Shown one piece after another: positions 43,500 through 51,607 of a stretch of 64,000 nt of DNA. The stretch's first letter is position 1. The number at the start of each line of letters is the position of its first letter. The notes beneath the pieces are model-generated. The model was not told the origin of the DNA. It saw nothing but the letters and a program-made list of their open reading frames with translations, and made no database searches. The DNA comes from UBA1756 sp045130235 (GTDB lineage Bacteria; Bacteroidota; Bacteroidia; Bacteroidales; WCHB1-69). The stretch covers positions 29,407 to 93,406 of the forward strand of contig JBGUPJ010000004.1 of the NCBI GenBank assembly GCA_045130235.1, written 5' to 3'. The translations under genes and the position numbers were made by a program.

Positions 43500-44624
43500 A
43501 TGATGAAGAAAGGGCATACAACAAAACAAAAAAATCAAAGTCGTTTCAGCGCAAAACTGAAAGGGATGCTCATAATGGGAATGGTGGCCGTAGTCGCACT
43601 GACCGGCTGCGAAAAACCCAAACCACCCCAGCCCGATCCAGTGGATCCCATTGAGGCCGCCGCCTCCGGCATCTATGTGCTGTGCGAGGGACTGATGGAC
43701 ATGAACAACACTACCCTCACCTTCTACAACTTCCTTACCAACGACATCGACAACAACTACTTTTTAACCCAAAACGGCCGCGGACTCGGCGACACGGGCA
43801 ACGACCTCAAAGCCTACGGCTCGAAAATGTACTGCGTGGTGAATGTTTCCGAGACGGTGGAAATTATGGAACTGAAGAGCGCCAAGTCACTGAAACAGAT
43901 TTCGTTGTCGGGCAAACAGCCCCGCCGTATCGCCTTCGCCGACGGCTACGCCTACGTTTGCTGCTTCGATGGCGACGTGGTGAAAATCGACACCGCCACC
44001 ATGACCGTGACCGCCACCGCACAGGCCGGCAGCAACCCCGACGGCATCTGCACCGCCAATGGCAAGCTGTATGTGGCCAACTCCGGCGGACTCAACTACC
44101 CCAACTATGGCAACACCGTCAGCGTGTTCGACCTCACCACCTTCTCCCACCTCAAAGACATTACCGTGGTCATCAACCCCACCCGCATCGCTGCCGACAG
44201 TCAGGGCGATGTGTATGTGGTGTCGAACGGCAACTACACCTCCGTTCCGATGACTTTCCAACGTATTGATTCACAAACCGATGAGGTGGTACAGACCTTC
44301 GACTTCGCTGTCACCAATTTCGCCATCTGCAACAACTTATGCTATTTCTACCATTATGATTATGGTACTGAACAATGTTCGGTAAAAGTGATGGATGTGA
44401 TGACGGAACAGATTATCAACGAGCATTTTATCGCCGATGGGACTGAGCTTCGCACACCTTACGGCATCGCTGTCAATCCCGAAAACGGCGACGTTTATCT
44501 CACCGACGCTTACCAATATACTACCAATGGGGATGTGTACTGCTTCGGCAGCAACGGGCAGAAAAAGTTCCAGTTTGAGGCCGGCCTCAACCCCAACAAT
44601 ATTATTTTTCTAAAAGCTAACTAA
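43500..44624 (+). CDS. BtuG-like surface lipoprotein (YncE/DUF5074 beta-propeller)
   Basis: 374 residues. A signal with lipobox VALTGC is followed by a proline-rich linker. A beta-propeller of repeated ~45-residue blades then follows, e.g. AYGSKMYCVVNVSETVEIME, RIAFADGYAYVCCFDGDVVK, DGICTANGKLYVANSGG and YGIAVNPENGDVYLTDAYQY. BtuG proteins of Bacteroides have this fold, bind cobalamin at the cell surface with very high affinity and hand it to BtuB. The riboswitch directly upstream fits that role. The next gene starts 30 bases later, so both are under riboswitch control. Confidence 0.82.
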   Translation: MMKKGHTTKQKNQSRFSAKLKGMLIMGMVAVVALTGCEKPKPPQPDPVDPIEAAASGIYVLCEGLMDMNNTTLTFYNFLTNDIDNNYFLTQNGRGLGDTGNDLKAYGSKMYCVVNVSETVEIMELKSAKSLKQISLSGKQPRRIAFADGYAYVCCFDGDVVKIDTATMTVTATAQAGSNPDGICTANGKLYVANSGGLNYPNYGNTVSVFDLTTFSHLKDITVVINPTRIAADSQGDVYVVSNGNYTSVPMTFQRIDSQTDEVVQTFDFAVTNFAICNNLCYFYHYDYGTEQCSVKVMDVMTEQIINEHFIADGTELRTPYGIAVNPENGDVYLTDAYQYTTNGDVYCFGSNGQKKFQFEAGLNPNNIIFLKAN

Positions 44625-44654
44625 CATTCATACAATAATTTAAATATCAAAATT

Positions 44655-47432
44655 ATGAAAAAAATTCTATTAATTTTGCTTGCTTTTGCAAGTCTCACTC
44701 TCTCCGCTCAGAACGAGCAGATGAGAGAGATGATGCGCACTACGCAAAACTCACGTGCGGTGCGTGATGTTCCTGCCAGCGACATCCAATACTGGGTGGG
44801 ACATGGCAGCAATGCGGTAGTTGCCACCTTCTTCTTCTGCGCCGATGAACCCATCGGTATCGCCTACGGCTACCGTTTCGACGGCACTGCCACCATTGGC
44901 GATATGCTCAATGCCATTACTGAGGCAGACGAGAATTTTTCCTGCGAAATCTCCAGCTGGATTGAATCCGTCAGCTACAACGATGGCGAGCACGACTGCG
45001 TAATAGAAAGTGGTATGTTGATGTACACCGTCAACGGCAACTACGCCAGCGGATATACCGACGAAATCTCCGACGGTGACTATTTTGAGTTGACCGAATG
45101 GGGCGATTGCGAGCTTCCCACCGACAACATTTTCTATCCGGTAAACCCGAATGCTGATGCTACCATCTCCGCTGATGAGATTGAATACTGGATTGGCGAA
45201 GGTGAAAACGAAGCCATCCTTATCGTGCAATGGTGCGACCCCGAAATCGCTTTTGCATGGGGTTATCGCTTTGATGGCGAGGTGAATGTTCAAACCATGT
45301 TGGATGACATCACTGCCGAAGACAGCCGCATCACTTACGAAGGCGATGCCAGTGTAGTGAACCAGATTTATTACAATGATGATGACTACAGCTTGGCTTT
45401 GGTCGGATGGTACTGGATGTACAATATGAACGGCTGGATGGCTGGTTGGGGTTACACTGATCAAACTATCACTGACGGTGACGTGGTGAAATGGGGCGAT
45501 ACAGAGTGTGCCACCGAAGTGGGTGACATGGCTGATTGGGAAAACTTTACCTACATCTGGACCACCGAAGTTACTCCTGTTTCCAATCCGAACGGCGATG
45601 AATTGGAGGACGCTACCATCGATGCCGATGAGATTACCTATTGGGTAGGTGAAGGCGAGAATGAAGTTGTGGTGGCCATCACTTGGTGCGAAGAGACCGA
45701 AACCGCTTTGGCTTGGGGCTATCGCTTCGATGGCGAGGCTACCCTTTTCGAGGCTTTGACCGCTATTGCTAACGATGATGATCGTTTGACCGTTGTGGGT
45801 ACTGCCCCTAGCGACATTCAATATGAAGATGATGAATATAGTCTGAACATGACTGGCGACTATCCGATGCACAGCATCAACGGAGTGATGGGTCAGAATT
45901 ATATGGGTTCAGAACCCATTCATGATGGCGATTTTGCTAAAATCGGTGGCTACGATTGCTCTGAAATGTCGAGTGACTGGACCACAATTACTTGGAGCAC
46001 TCCTATTGAGCCCGCTACCGATCCGAACGCCCCCGAAGAGGTGGTGGATGCCACTATCTCCGCTGATGAAGTCGAGTATTGGCTGGGTGAAGGTGAGAAC
46101 CAAGTGGTGGTCGCCATCAGCTGGTGCAGCAACACCCAGGCCGCTCTGGCATGGGGCTACCGCTTCCATGGTGATGCCACCGTATTTGACGCGCTGACCG
46201 CTATTGCTGCTGCCGACAGCCGTCTGGCAGTGGTCGGTACCGCTCCCACCAACATCACCTATCAGGATGGTACTCTTGACCTGACCATGTGTCCCAACCC
46301 GAGCGCTCAGTGGACCGATCCCGACTATGATGTTCCGATGCACAGTGTGAACGGAGCGATGGGTCAGAACGCCATGTCCGCCGAACCAATCCACGATAAT
46401 GATTTCGTAAAGATTGGCGGTATGGCTTGCGGCATTTTCTCTGATGACTGGAGCACTATCTCATGGACCACTACCATCAATCCCGCCACCGCTCCCACTG
46501 AAGTGGGTCCGAGCGACGAGACCTTCGACGGTATCGTGGGTACGGAAGGCTGCCAGGGCATCCATTGCCAAGATCCCGCCATCCTCGGCTGGGCTACCAC
46601 CTGCACCATTGAACGCGGCCGCCAGAACATCACCACTCCCGGTGTTTTCGTCACCTACGGTACTGAATCCGACGGTGTTGGTGCTGCTACCGAAGCTACT
46701 GGCGATGTGGTTAGCTTAGGCGACTATGGTATTGCCGTCCTCACCTTCGACATTCCGATCCAGAACGGTGACGGTTACGATTTCGCCGTGTTTGAGAACT
46801 CTCTGAACGACTCCTTCCTTGAAATGGCCTTTGTGGAGGTGAGCTCCGACGGTGTGAACTACTTCCGTTTCCCCGCTATCTCCAACTCCGACACCACTGT
46901 TCAGGTGGACAACGGCGGCAGCGTGGATGCCACCCTCATCCACAACCTCGCCGGTAAATATCGCGCTGGCTGGGGTACTCCTTTCGATCTGGAAGAACTC
47001 GCCGGCAACGATGATCTCGACATCAACAACATCACCCACATCCGTCTCGTGGACGTGGTGGGTTGCGTTGCACCGCGCTATGCTACCCGCGACAGCCGCG
47101 GCCACATCATCAACGATCCCTATCCGACTCCCTTCCACTCCAGCGGTTTCGACCTTGACGGCGTTTGCGTGCTCAACGGTTGGAGACCCAATGGCGTTGA
47201 AGAGAACACGATGGTGAACCATACGCTTACGGTATATCCCAACCCGTGCCACAGCACCCTCACCCTCAACACCGAAGCCCATGACGTGGTCATGCTCTTC
47301 AACATGCAGGGCGCACTGCTGCAGCGCGTAGTGGCTACCGACAATACGACTACCTTGAATATGCAAGACCTGCCCGCCGGCATGTACATCGTGCGCTGCG
47401 GCAACCAGTCGGCCAAGGTTGTCAAACAGTAA
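44655..47432 (+). CDS. B12-regulated surface protein: four tandem modules, beta-sandwich domain, T9SS tail
   Basis: 925 residues with a signal peptide (MKKILLILLAFASLTLSAQ). Four modules of ~130-150 residues start near residues 42, 169, 320 and 472, each with EYWIGEGEN-like and AWGYRFDGE-like strands and ending in VNG...DGDxxKxG. The last feature recalls DUF4430, the fold of the C-terminal domain of intrinsic factor and transcobalamin (inference). Residues ~630-850 form a beta domain (FENSLNDSFLEMAFVEVSSD, HIRLVDVVG, HIINDPYPTPF) known from other B12-locus proteins. The end, YPNPCHSTLTLN to LPAGMYIVRCG, is a T9SS signal. A B12-binding role is likely but unproven. Confidence 0.75.
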   Translation: MKKILLILLAFASLTLSAQNEQMREMMRTTQNSRAVRDVPASDIQYWVGHGSNAVVATFFFCADEPIGIAYGYRFDGTATIGDMLNAITEADENFSCEISSWIESVSYNDGEHDCVIESGMLMYTVNGNYASGYTDEISDGDYFELTEWGDCELPTDNIFYPVNPNADATISADEIEYWIGEGENEAILIVQWCDPEIAFAWGYRFDGEVNVQTMLDDITAEDSRITYEGDASVVNQIYYNDDDYSLALVGWYWMYNMNGWMAGWGYTDQTITDGDVVKWGDTECATEVGDMADWENFTYIWTTEVTPVSNPNGDELEDATIDADEITYWVGEGENEVVVAITWCEETETALAWGYRFDGEATLFEALTAIANDDDRLTVVGTAPSDIQYEDDEYSLNMTGDYPMHSINGVMGQNYMGSEPIHDGDFAKIGGYDCSEMSSDWTTITWSTPIEPATDPNAPEEVVDATISADEVEYWLGEGENQVVVAISWCSNTQAALAWGYRFHGDATVFDALTAIAAADSRLAVVGTAPTNITYQDGTLDLTMCPNPSAQWTDPDYDVPMHSVNGAMGQNAMSAEPIHDNDFVKIGGMACGIFSDDWSTISWTTTINPATAPTEVGPSDETFDGIVGTEGCQGIHCQDPAILGWATTCTIERGRQNITTPGVFVTYGTESDGVGAATEATGDVVSLGDYGIAVLTFDIPIQNGDGYDFAVFENSLNDSFLEMAFVEVSSDGVNYFRFPAISNSDTTVQVDNGGSVDATLIHNLAGKYRAGWGTPFDLEELAGNDDLDINNITHIRLVDVVGCVAPRYATRDSRGHIINDPYPTPFHSSGFDLDGVCVLNGWRPNGVEENTMVNHTLTVYPNPCHSTLTLNTEAHDVVMLFNMQGALLQRVVATDNTTTLNMQDLPAGMYIVRCGNQSAKVVKQ
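44778..46495 (+). repeat. Four tandem coding modules within the 44655-47432 gene
   Basis: Modules at about 44778-45140, 45160-45590, 45610-46015 and 46045-46495. Modules 3 and 4 are the most alike (both carry DAL/EALTAIA, VVGTAP and PMHS(I/V)NG, then GQN and PIHD), so they are the latest duplication. Module 1 is the most diverged. Confidence 0.8.
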
Positions 47433-47466
47433 ATCAGACTTTACGACTGATTGATTAGGACGCTTT

Positions 47467-47509
47467 TAGCGGGTTGTGCTCTAAACGGGTGCAATCCGCT
47501 AAATTTTTT
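47467..47509 (+). terminator. Intrinsic terminator ending the riboswitch-controlled operon
   Basis: A 10-bp stem (TAGCGGGTTG, 47467-47476, with CAATCCGCTA, 47492-47501), a 15-base loop and a following AATTTTTTC. It lies 35 bases after the surface protein stop and before the toxin gene promoter. Confidence 0.8.
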
Positions 47510-47576
47510 CAAAATCGGTATCAAAAAAGTTTATCATCTTTTGAAAAAAAAATTGATGTATATGTAAATTATTTTG

Positions 47577-47585
47577 TATTTTTGC
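47577..47585 (+). promoter_or_regulatory. -7 box of the toxin-antitoxin operon
   Basis: TATTTTTGC, 7 bases before the toxin ATG at 47592; the transcript would be almost leaderless. Confidence 0.6.
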
Positions 47586-47591
47586 AGCACT

Positions 47592-48071
47592 ATGAAAAAG
47601 ACAACTACCTTAGACTTGATAATGGAGTCAGAGAAAACGACGCTCTATTCCATTTGCTTTGAAAAAGATGGCACTACCGAATTTGAGAAATTCGTTGCAG
47701 AATTTGAAATGAATGCTCAATATAATTCTGATTACCAAAGAATTATTGCAGCACTACAAGTGATATTGGAGAAGGGGGCATTAGAAAGATTTTTCCGTCC
47801 TGAAGGAAAAATGAAAGACAATGTGCAAGCCATTCCCATTACGGGCGGAAAGTTAAGACTTTATTGTCTTAGAATCTCTGAAAAAATCATCATACTTGGG
47901 AATGGAGGCGTAAAAACCACTAAAACATACCAAGAAGATCCTAAATTATATGGTTATGTTTTAGATTTACAAAAATTTGAAAAAATTCTCAAGGAAAATA
48001 TTGATAAAGGGTACATCAGCGTGAATGAAAAAGAACTTTGTGGAATTGACAACACCACCTTCGAAATATGA
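47592..48071 (+). CDS. RelE/HigB-like (phage Gp49-like) toxin
   Basis: 159 residues from the ATG at 47592. The core has the RelE-family pattern: IIAALQVILEKGAL, FFRPEGKMKDNVQAIPI, LRLYCLRISEKIIILGNGGVKTT, then a YVLDLQKFEKIL helix. It is longer than a typical RelE (about 100). The members cleave mRNA on the ribosome. Its stop overlaps the start of an XRE antitoxin (ATGA), the reversed toxin-first order typical of HigBA-type pairs. It has its own promoter between the B12 operon and the TonB receptor gene. Confidence 0.8.
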   Translation: MKKTTTLDLIMESEKTTLYSICFEKDGTTEFEKFVAEFEMNAQYNSDYQRIIAALQVILEKGALERFFRPEGKMKDNVQAIPITGGKLRLYCLRISEKIIILGNGGVKTTKTYQEDPKLYGYVLDLQKFEKILKENIDKGYISVNEKELCGIDNTTFEI

Positions 48072-48337
48072 AAAACAAACAAGAATGGTTCAAGTCTAAA
48101 GTAGAGCAGGTCTCACCAGAAATCATGTCTGAAATGCAATTGTCAGCGGAAATCATTGCACGTATTGACAGCATCCTCAAACAAAAGAATATGACGCAAA
48201 AGGATTTAGCGCAGAAGATGGGAAAAAGCGAAGCCATGATCTGTCGCTGGACTACAGGATTTCCAAACTTCACTCTGCGAACAATTGCGCAGATTTCAGT
48301 TGCCCTTGGAGAACCCCTCATCAAACCAGCTGACTAA
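48068..48337 (+). CDS. XRE family antitoxin (HigA-like)
   Basis: 89 residues with a C-terminal helix-turn-helix (KNMTQKDLAQKMGKSEAMIC, then LRTIAQISVALGEPLI). The N-terminal ~35 residues should bind the toxin. It is translated by a 4-base overlap with the toxin gene. It would autoregulate the pair's promoter at 47577. Confidence 0.87.
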   Translation: MKNKQEWFKSKVEQVSPEIMSEMQLSAEIIARIDSILKQKNMTQKDLAQKMGKSEAMICRWTTGFPNFTLRTIAQISVALGEPLIKPAD

Positions 48338-48424
48338 CTATTAACACTATACTCTAAAATGGGGACTCCTAACGATGATTTTTTCTTTGAAAAATCACAT
48401 GAGATCTTGCAGCCCAATCGAACG

Positions 48425-50581
48425 ATGAGAGAAAAGACCAGAACGGATTTTAGACTTGCAGCTGCCTTGCTGTGCGCCCTGCTCCTACTATGCGGCACGA
48501 TGGTGCGGGCACAGCAGCAGGACACTGTCTATCAGCTCGATCCCATACAGGTGACCGGCCAGAACACCGTGCCCGCCGTGCAGAGTATCGCACCGGTGCA
48601 GAGCATGGATGCCGAAAGGTTGGAGTCCATGCCCGCCGTGCAGGTCAGCGACGTGCTGAAACTCTTCTCCGGCGTGGTCATCAAGGACTACGGCGGTGTG
48701 GGCGGCATGAAAACCGTGTCGGTGCGCGGCTTCGGCAGTCAGCACACGGCGGTGTGCTACGACGGCATCGTGGTGAGCGACTGCCAGACTGGCCAGATCG
48801 ACCTGTCGAAATTCTCGCTGCAAAATACGGGCAACGTGGAGCTGGTGACCGGCTCCGACAACAGCATCTTCGTGCCCGCACGCGCCGCCGCCAGCGCCAG
48901 CACCATCACCCTCAACACCAAAGTACCCCCCCATCCACTCAACCGCCCCATACAGCGCAGTGAGCTTCCCGTGAACGTCGATTTCCGCTTTACCGGCGGC
49001 TCCTTCGGTCTCATCAACCCCTCGCTCATCATCGAAAATCGTATTCTTCCCCGCGCCAAAGAACGCTATCCTTATATCGCTTCTTCATTTAATATCAATT
49101 ATTTACAATCTGAAGGCAATTATCCTTTTGTCCTGTATTACGGTAACCAGGGCGACAGCACCTCCGTGGAGCGCCGCAGCAACTCCGATGTCCATATCTT
49201 CAATGTGGAGGAGAATCTCTTCGTGGACTTCAGTCCCCAGTCGCAAATGAAGGTCAAGCTCTACTACTACCAGTCGGAGCGGGGCCTGCCCGGTGCTGTC
49301 ATCTTCTATAAGCAAGGCAACAGTCAGCGGTTGTACGACCAGAATGCCTTCGGACAGGTGCATTTCGAGCACCGCTTCCACCGGCCGTGGTCGTACCAGC
49401 TCAACGCTAAATTCAACTTCGCCCTGCAACGTTATATCGACACTAACTACCTCAACGAAGCGGGGTATCTGCATAACCTTTACATCCAGCGCGAGTATTA
49501 CCTGTCGAACGTGGTGCTCTACCAGCCGCACAAAATCATCTCGCTGTCGTTGGCCAACGACCTGATTTACGGGAACATGAGTGCCAACCTGCACGATTTT
49601 GCCACACCGAGCCGTTTCCAGTCGCTGACCGTGCTGGCGGCGAAGGTGACGGCACGGCACATCAATGCGCATGCCCGTTTGTTGCACACCGGGGTGGTCA
49701 ACCGTGTCAAGGTGGGCGAGTCTTCCGGCAACCTGAGCCGCTTCTCGCCGTCGGCGGGCATCTCCTACCAGCCGCTGCTCAGCGAAGAGCTCCACCTCCG
49801 CCTTTTCTACCAGAACATCTTCCGTCTTCCCACCTTCAACGACCTGTATTACACCGAAGTAGGAAACCGCAACCTGAAACCCGAGAACACGCACCAGCTG
49901 GATTTTGGAGTCACCTACGGCAAGCTTTTCCACTGGAACAGATTAACCGAAACAGAAGAAACCAGCGAGCACTACAAGCACTCCCTTACGCTTAGTTTCA
50001 CCGCCGACGGATATTACAACCGCGTAAAAGACAAGATTGTGGCCATCCCCAGCAAGAATCTTTTCGTATGGACCATGCTCAATTTCGGCGAGGTGGAGAT
50101 GGGCGGAGTGGATGCCAACGCCACATTCCGATACGAATACGGATGCTCCAAGTGGTTCAAAGGAGTTTCTGTATCAGGAAGTTATTCATTGCAGCACGCG
50201 GTTGACAAAACCGATCCGACGGGCAAGACCTACGGGCATCAGATTCCTTACACGCCGTTGCATTCGGGTTCGGTGGCGGCGAGTGTGCAGATGCAGTATG
50301 TGGAGGTGGGTTACACCCTGGTGGCGGCCGGCAAGCGCTACACGCTGCAGCAGAATGTGCCCACCAACGAGTTGCAGCCCTACACCGACCACAGCCTGTC
50401 GCTGACAGCGCGCTTGCCGATGGTGGTGAACCGCTGTGTGGGGCGTGTGGGACGGCGCTACATCATCGAGTTAGGGCTCAAGGCCGAGCTGTTGAATCTG
50501 GCGGACCGCCACTACGAAATCATCCGCAACTACCCGATGCAGGGCCGCAGTTTCCGATTGACGGGGTGGGTGAAGTTCTGA
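48425..50581 (+). CDS. TonB-dependent receptor, BtuB-like (probable cobalamin transporter)
   Basis: 718 residues from the ATG at 48425, with a signal peptide (LLCALLLLCGTMVRAQ). A TonB-box/plug region (YQLDPIQVTGQN, DVLKLFSGVVIKDYGG, GMKTVSVRGFG, HTAVCYDGI) precedes a 22-strand barrel that ends with an aromatic terminal residue (GRSFRLTGWVKF). Context with a BtuG-like lipoprotein and riboswitch suggests B12 uptake. However, a terminator and a toxin-antitoxin pair lie between them, so it may be read from the toxin promoter or by read-through. A haem or siderophore ligand cannot be excluded. Confidence 0.78.
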   Translation: MREKTRTDFRLAAALLCALLLLCGTMVRAQQQDTVYQLDPIQVTGQNTVPAVQSIAPVQSMDAERLESMPAVQVSDVLKLFSGVVIKDYGGVGGMKTVSVRGFGSQHTAVCYDGIVVSDCQTGQIDLSKFSLQNTGNVELVTGSDNSIFVPARAAASASTITLNTKVPPHPLNRPIQRSELPVNVDFRFTGGSFGLINPSLIIENRILPRAKERYPYIASSFNINYLQSEGNYPFVLYYGNQGDSTSVERRSNSDVHIFNVEENLFVDFSPQSQMKVKLYYYQSERGLPGAVIFYKQGNSQRLYDQNAFGQVHFEHRFHRPWSYQLNAKFNFALQRYIDTNYLNEAGYLHNLYIQREYYLSNVVLYQPHKIISLSLANDLIYGNMSANLHDFATPSRFQSLTVLAAKVTARHINAHARLLHTGVVNRVKVGESSGNLSRFSPSAGISYQPLLSEELHLRLFYQNIFRLPTFNDLYYTEVGNRNLKPENTHQLDFGVTYGKLFHWNRLTETEETSEHYKHSLTLSFTADGYYNRVKDKIVAIPSKNLFVWTMLNFGEVEMGGVDANATFRYEYGCSKWFKGVSVSGSYSLQHAVDKTDPTGKTYGHQIPYTPLHSGSVAASVQMQYVEVGYTLVAAGKRYTLQQNVPTNELQPYTDHSLSLTARLPMVVNRCVGRVGRRYIIELGLKAELLNLADRHYEIIRNYPMQGRSFRLTGWVKF

Positions 50582-50630
50582 TACTGCGAGATTTCATCTG
50601 CAAAACAATCTTTTATCATGATTTTTCTTT

Positions 50631-50732
50631 GGGCGGCCCGGCTCCCTACGGTCGCCGTCGGGCTTTCCGCTCTACTTCGCTTCGCTCGTGCCCGCTCCAA
50701 TCCCTGCCGCGACCGCAACCCGTAACGTTACA
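50631..50732. repeat. Dispersed intergenic repeat, copy 2
   Basis: Nearly the same as 4448-4542: both begin GGGCGGCCCGGCTCCCT, contain GGTCGCCGTCGGGCT and end with GTTACAG. It lies directly after the TonB receptor gene. Copy 2 is a few bases longer in its right third. Confidence 0.75.
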
Positions 50733-50761
50733 GAAATTTTCGTAATAGAGATGGAAGGGCG

Positions 50762-51333
50762 CTACTCGCTGTAGTTATGGTCGATCACGATGCTCAGTTC
50801 CACGTCGGGCAGCAGGGGCTGTAGCTCGGCGATGAGTTGGCGGCAGAAGGCCTGCTCGTCGCGGACGGAAAGGTCGGGAACGACATCCACGGTGACCAAG
50901 TTCTCTTTCTCGAAATAGTAGAATCCGTGCACCTGCACGATGTCTTTATGCTGTGTAAGCGCGCGCACAACGGCATTCTGCAGCTCCGTGCGCTTGTTTT
51001 CGCCGGTGGCCACGGCATACACTCCCACCGTCATGATGATGCCGTGCTGCTGGTACATCTTGACGGCAATGCTGCGCGTGAGACCGTGAAGGCGATAGGC
51101 ATCCATCGTGTCGTCCACGCTGATGTGCAGCGAGCCGATCATCACCTCGGGGCCGTAGTTGTGCAGGATAAGGTCGTACACGCCGTGCACCCCCTCAAAT
51201 TGGCCAACAAGCCCACGGCGGCCTTGAACGCTGCCAGCAGCACATTGGCCGCAATACCCACAATGCTGGTGCGGATGATTTTCTGGGAACGGGTGCCCGT
51301 TTTGCCCGCAATTTCAGTATCAGACGTAGTCAC
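50762..51333 (-). pseudogene. Cation diffusion facilitator (CDF) transporter gene with a large internal deletion
   Basis: From the ATG at 51333 the frame encodes the CDF start (RSQKIIRTSIVGIAANVLLA, then AAVGLLAN) and first membrane segment. It then shifts into a short nonsense end. The other frame, from about 51200, encodes EGVHGVYDLILHNYGPEV and the full cytoplasmic C-terminal CDF domain to IDHNYSE. Membrane segments 2-6 (~150-200 residues with the metal-binding Asp/His) are missing. The remains cannot transport; the C-terminal domain alone could still be made from a GTG. Confidence 0.85.
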
Positions 51334-51607
51334 TCAGTTTTATTAATCATTTTTTTTGCAAAAAAACAAAATCTGGTAGTTTGCCTTCCGGTTCGTTGTA
51401 CTCAAAGCTGTTGCATATTTGCGTTACGGTGTATTGTTCCTATGTGGTTTTCACAACACTGCCGCTACTTTTCTGATTCCTTTCACAAAACTTCTCCCGG
51501 ATGCGTCGGGAATGCTCCATAACCTAAATTTCCCATTTTTTTCAAATTTAAAAATTGGGGGGTGTTCATACTCATGGGGATTTTATTATTGCAAACTTAG
51601 TTAGATA

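Noticed and set aside
44655..47432. Tandem modules as an assembly artefact
   Set aside because: The four modules differ at many codons and are not exact copies, so collapsed or duplicated reads are unlikely.
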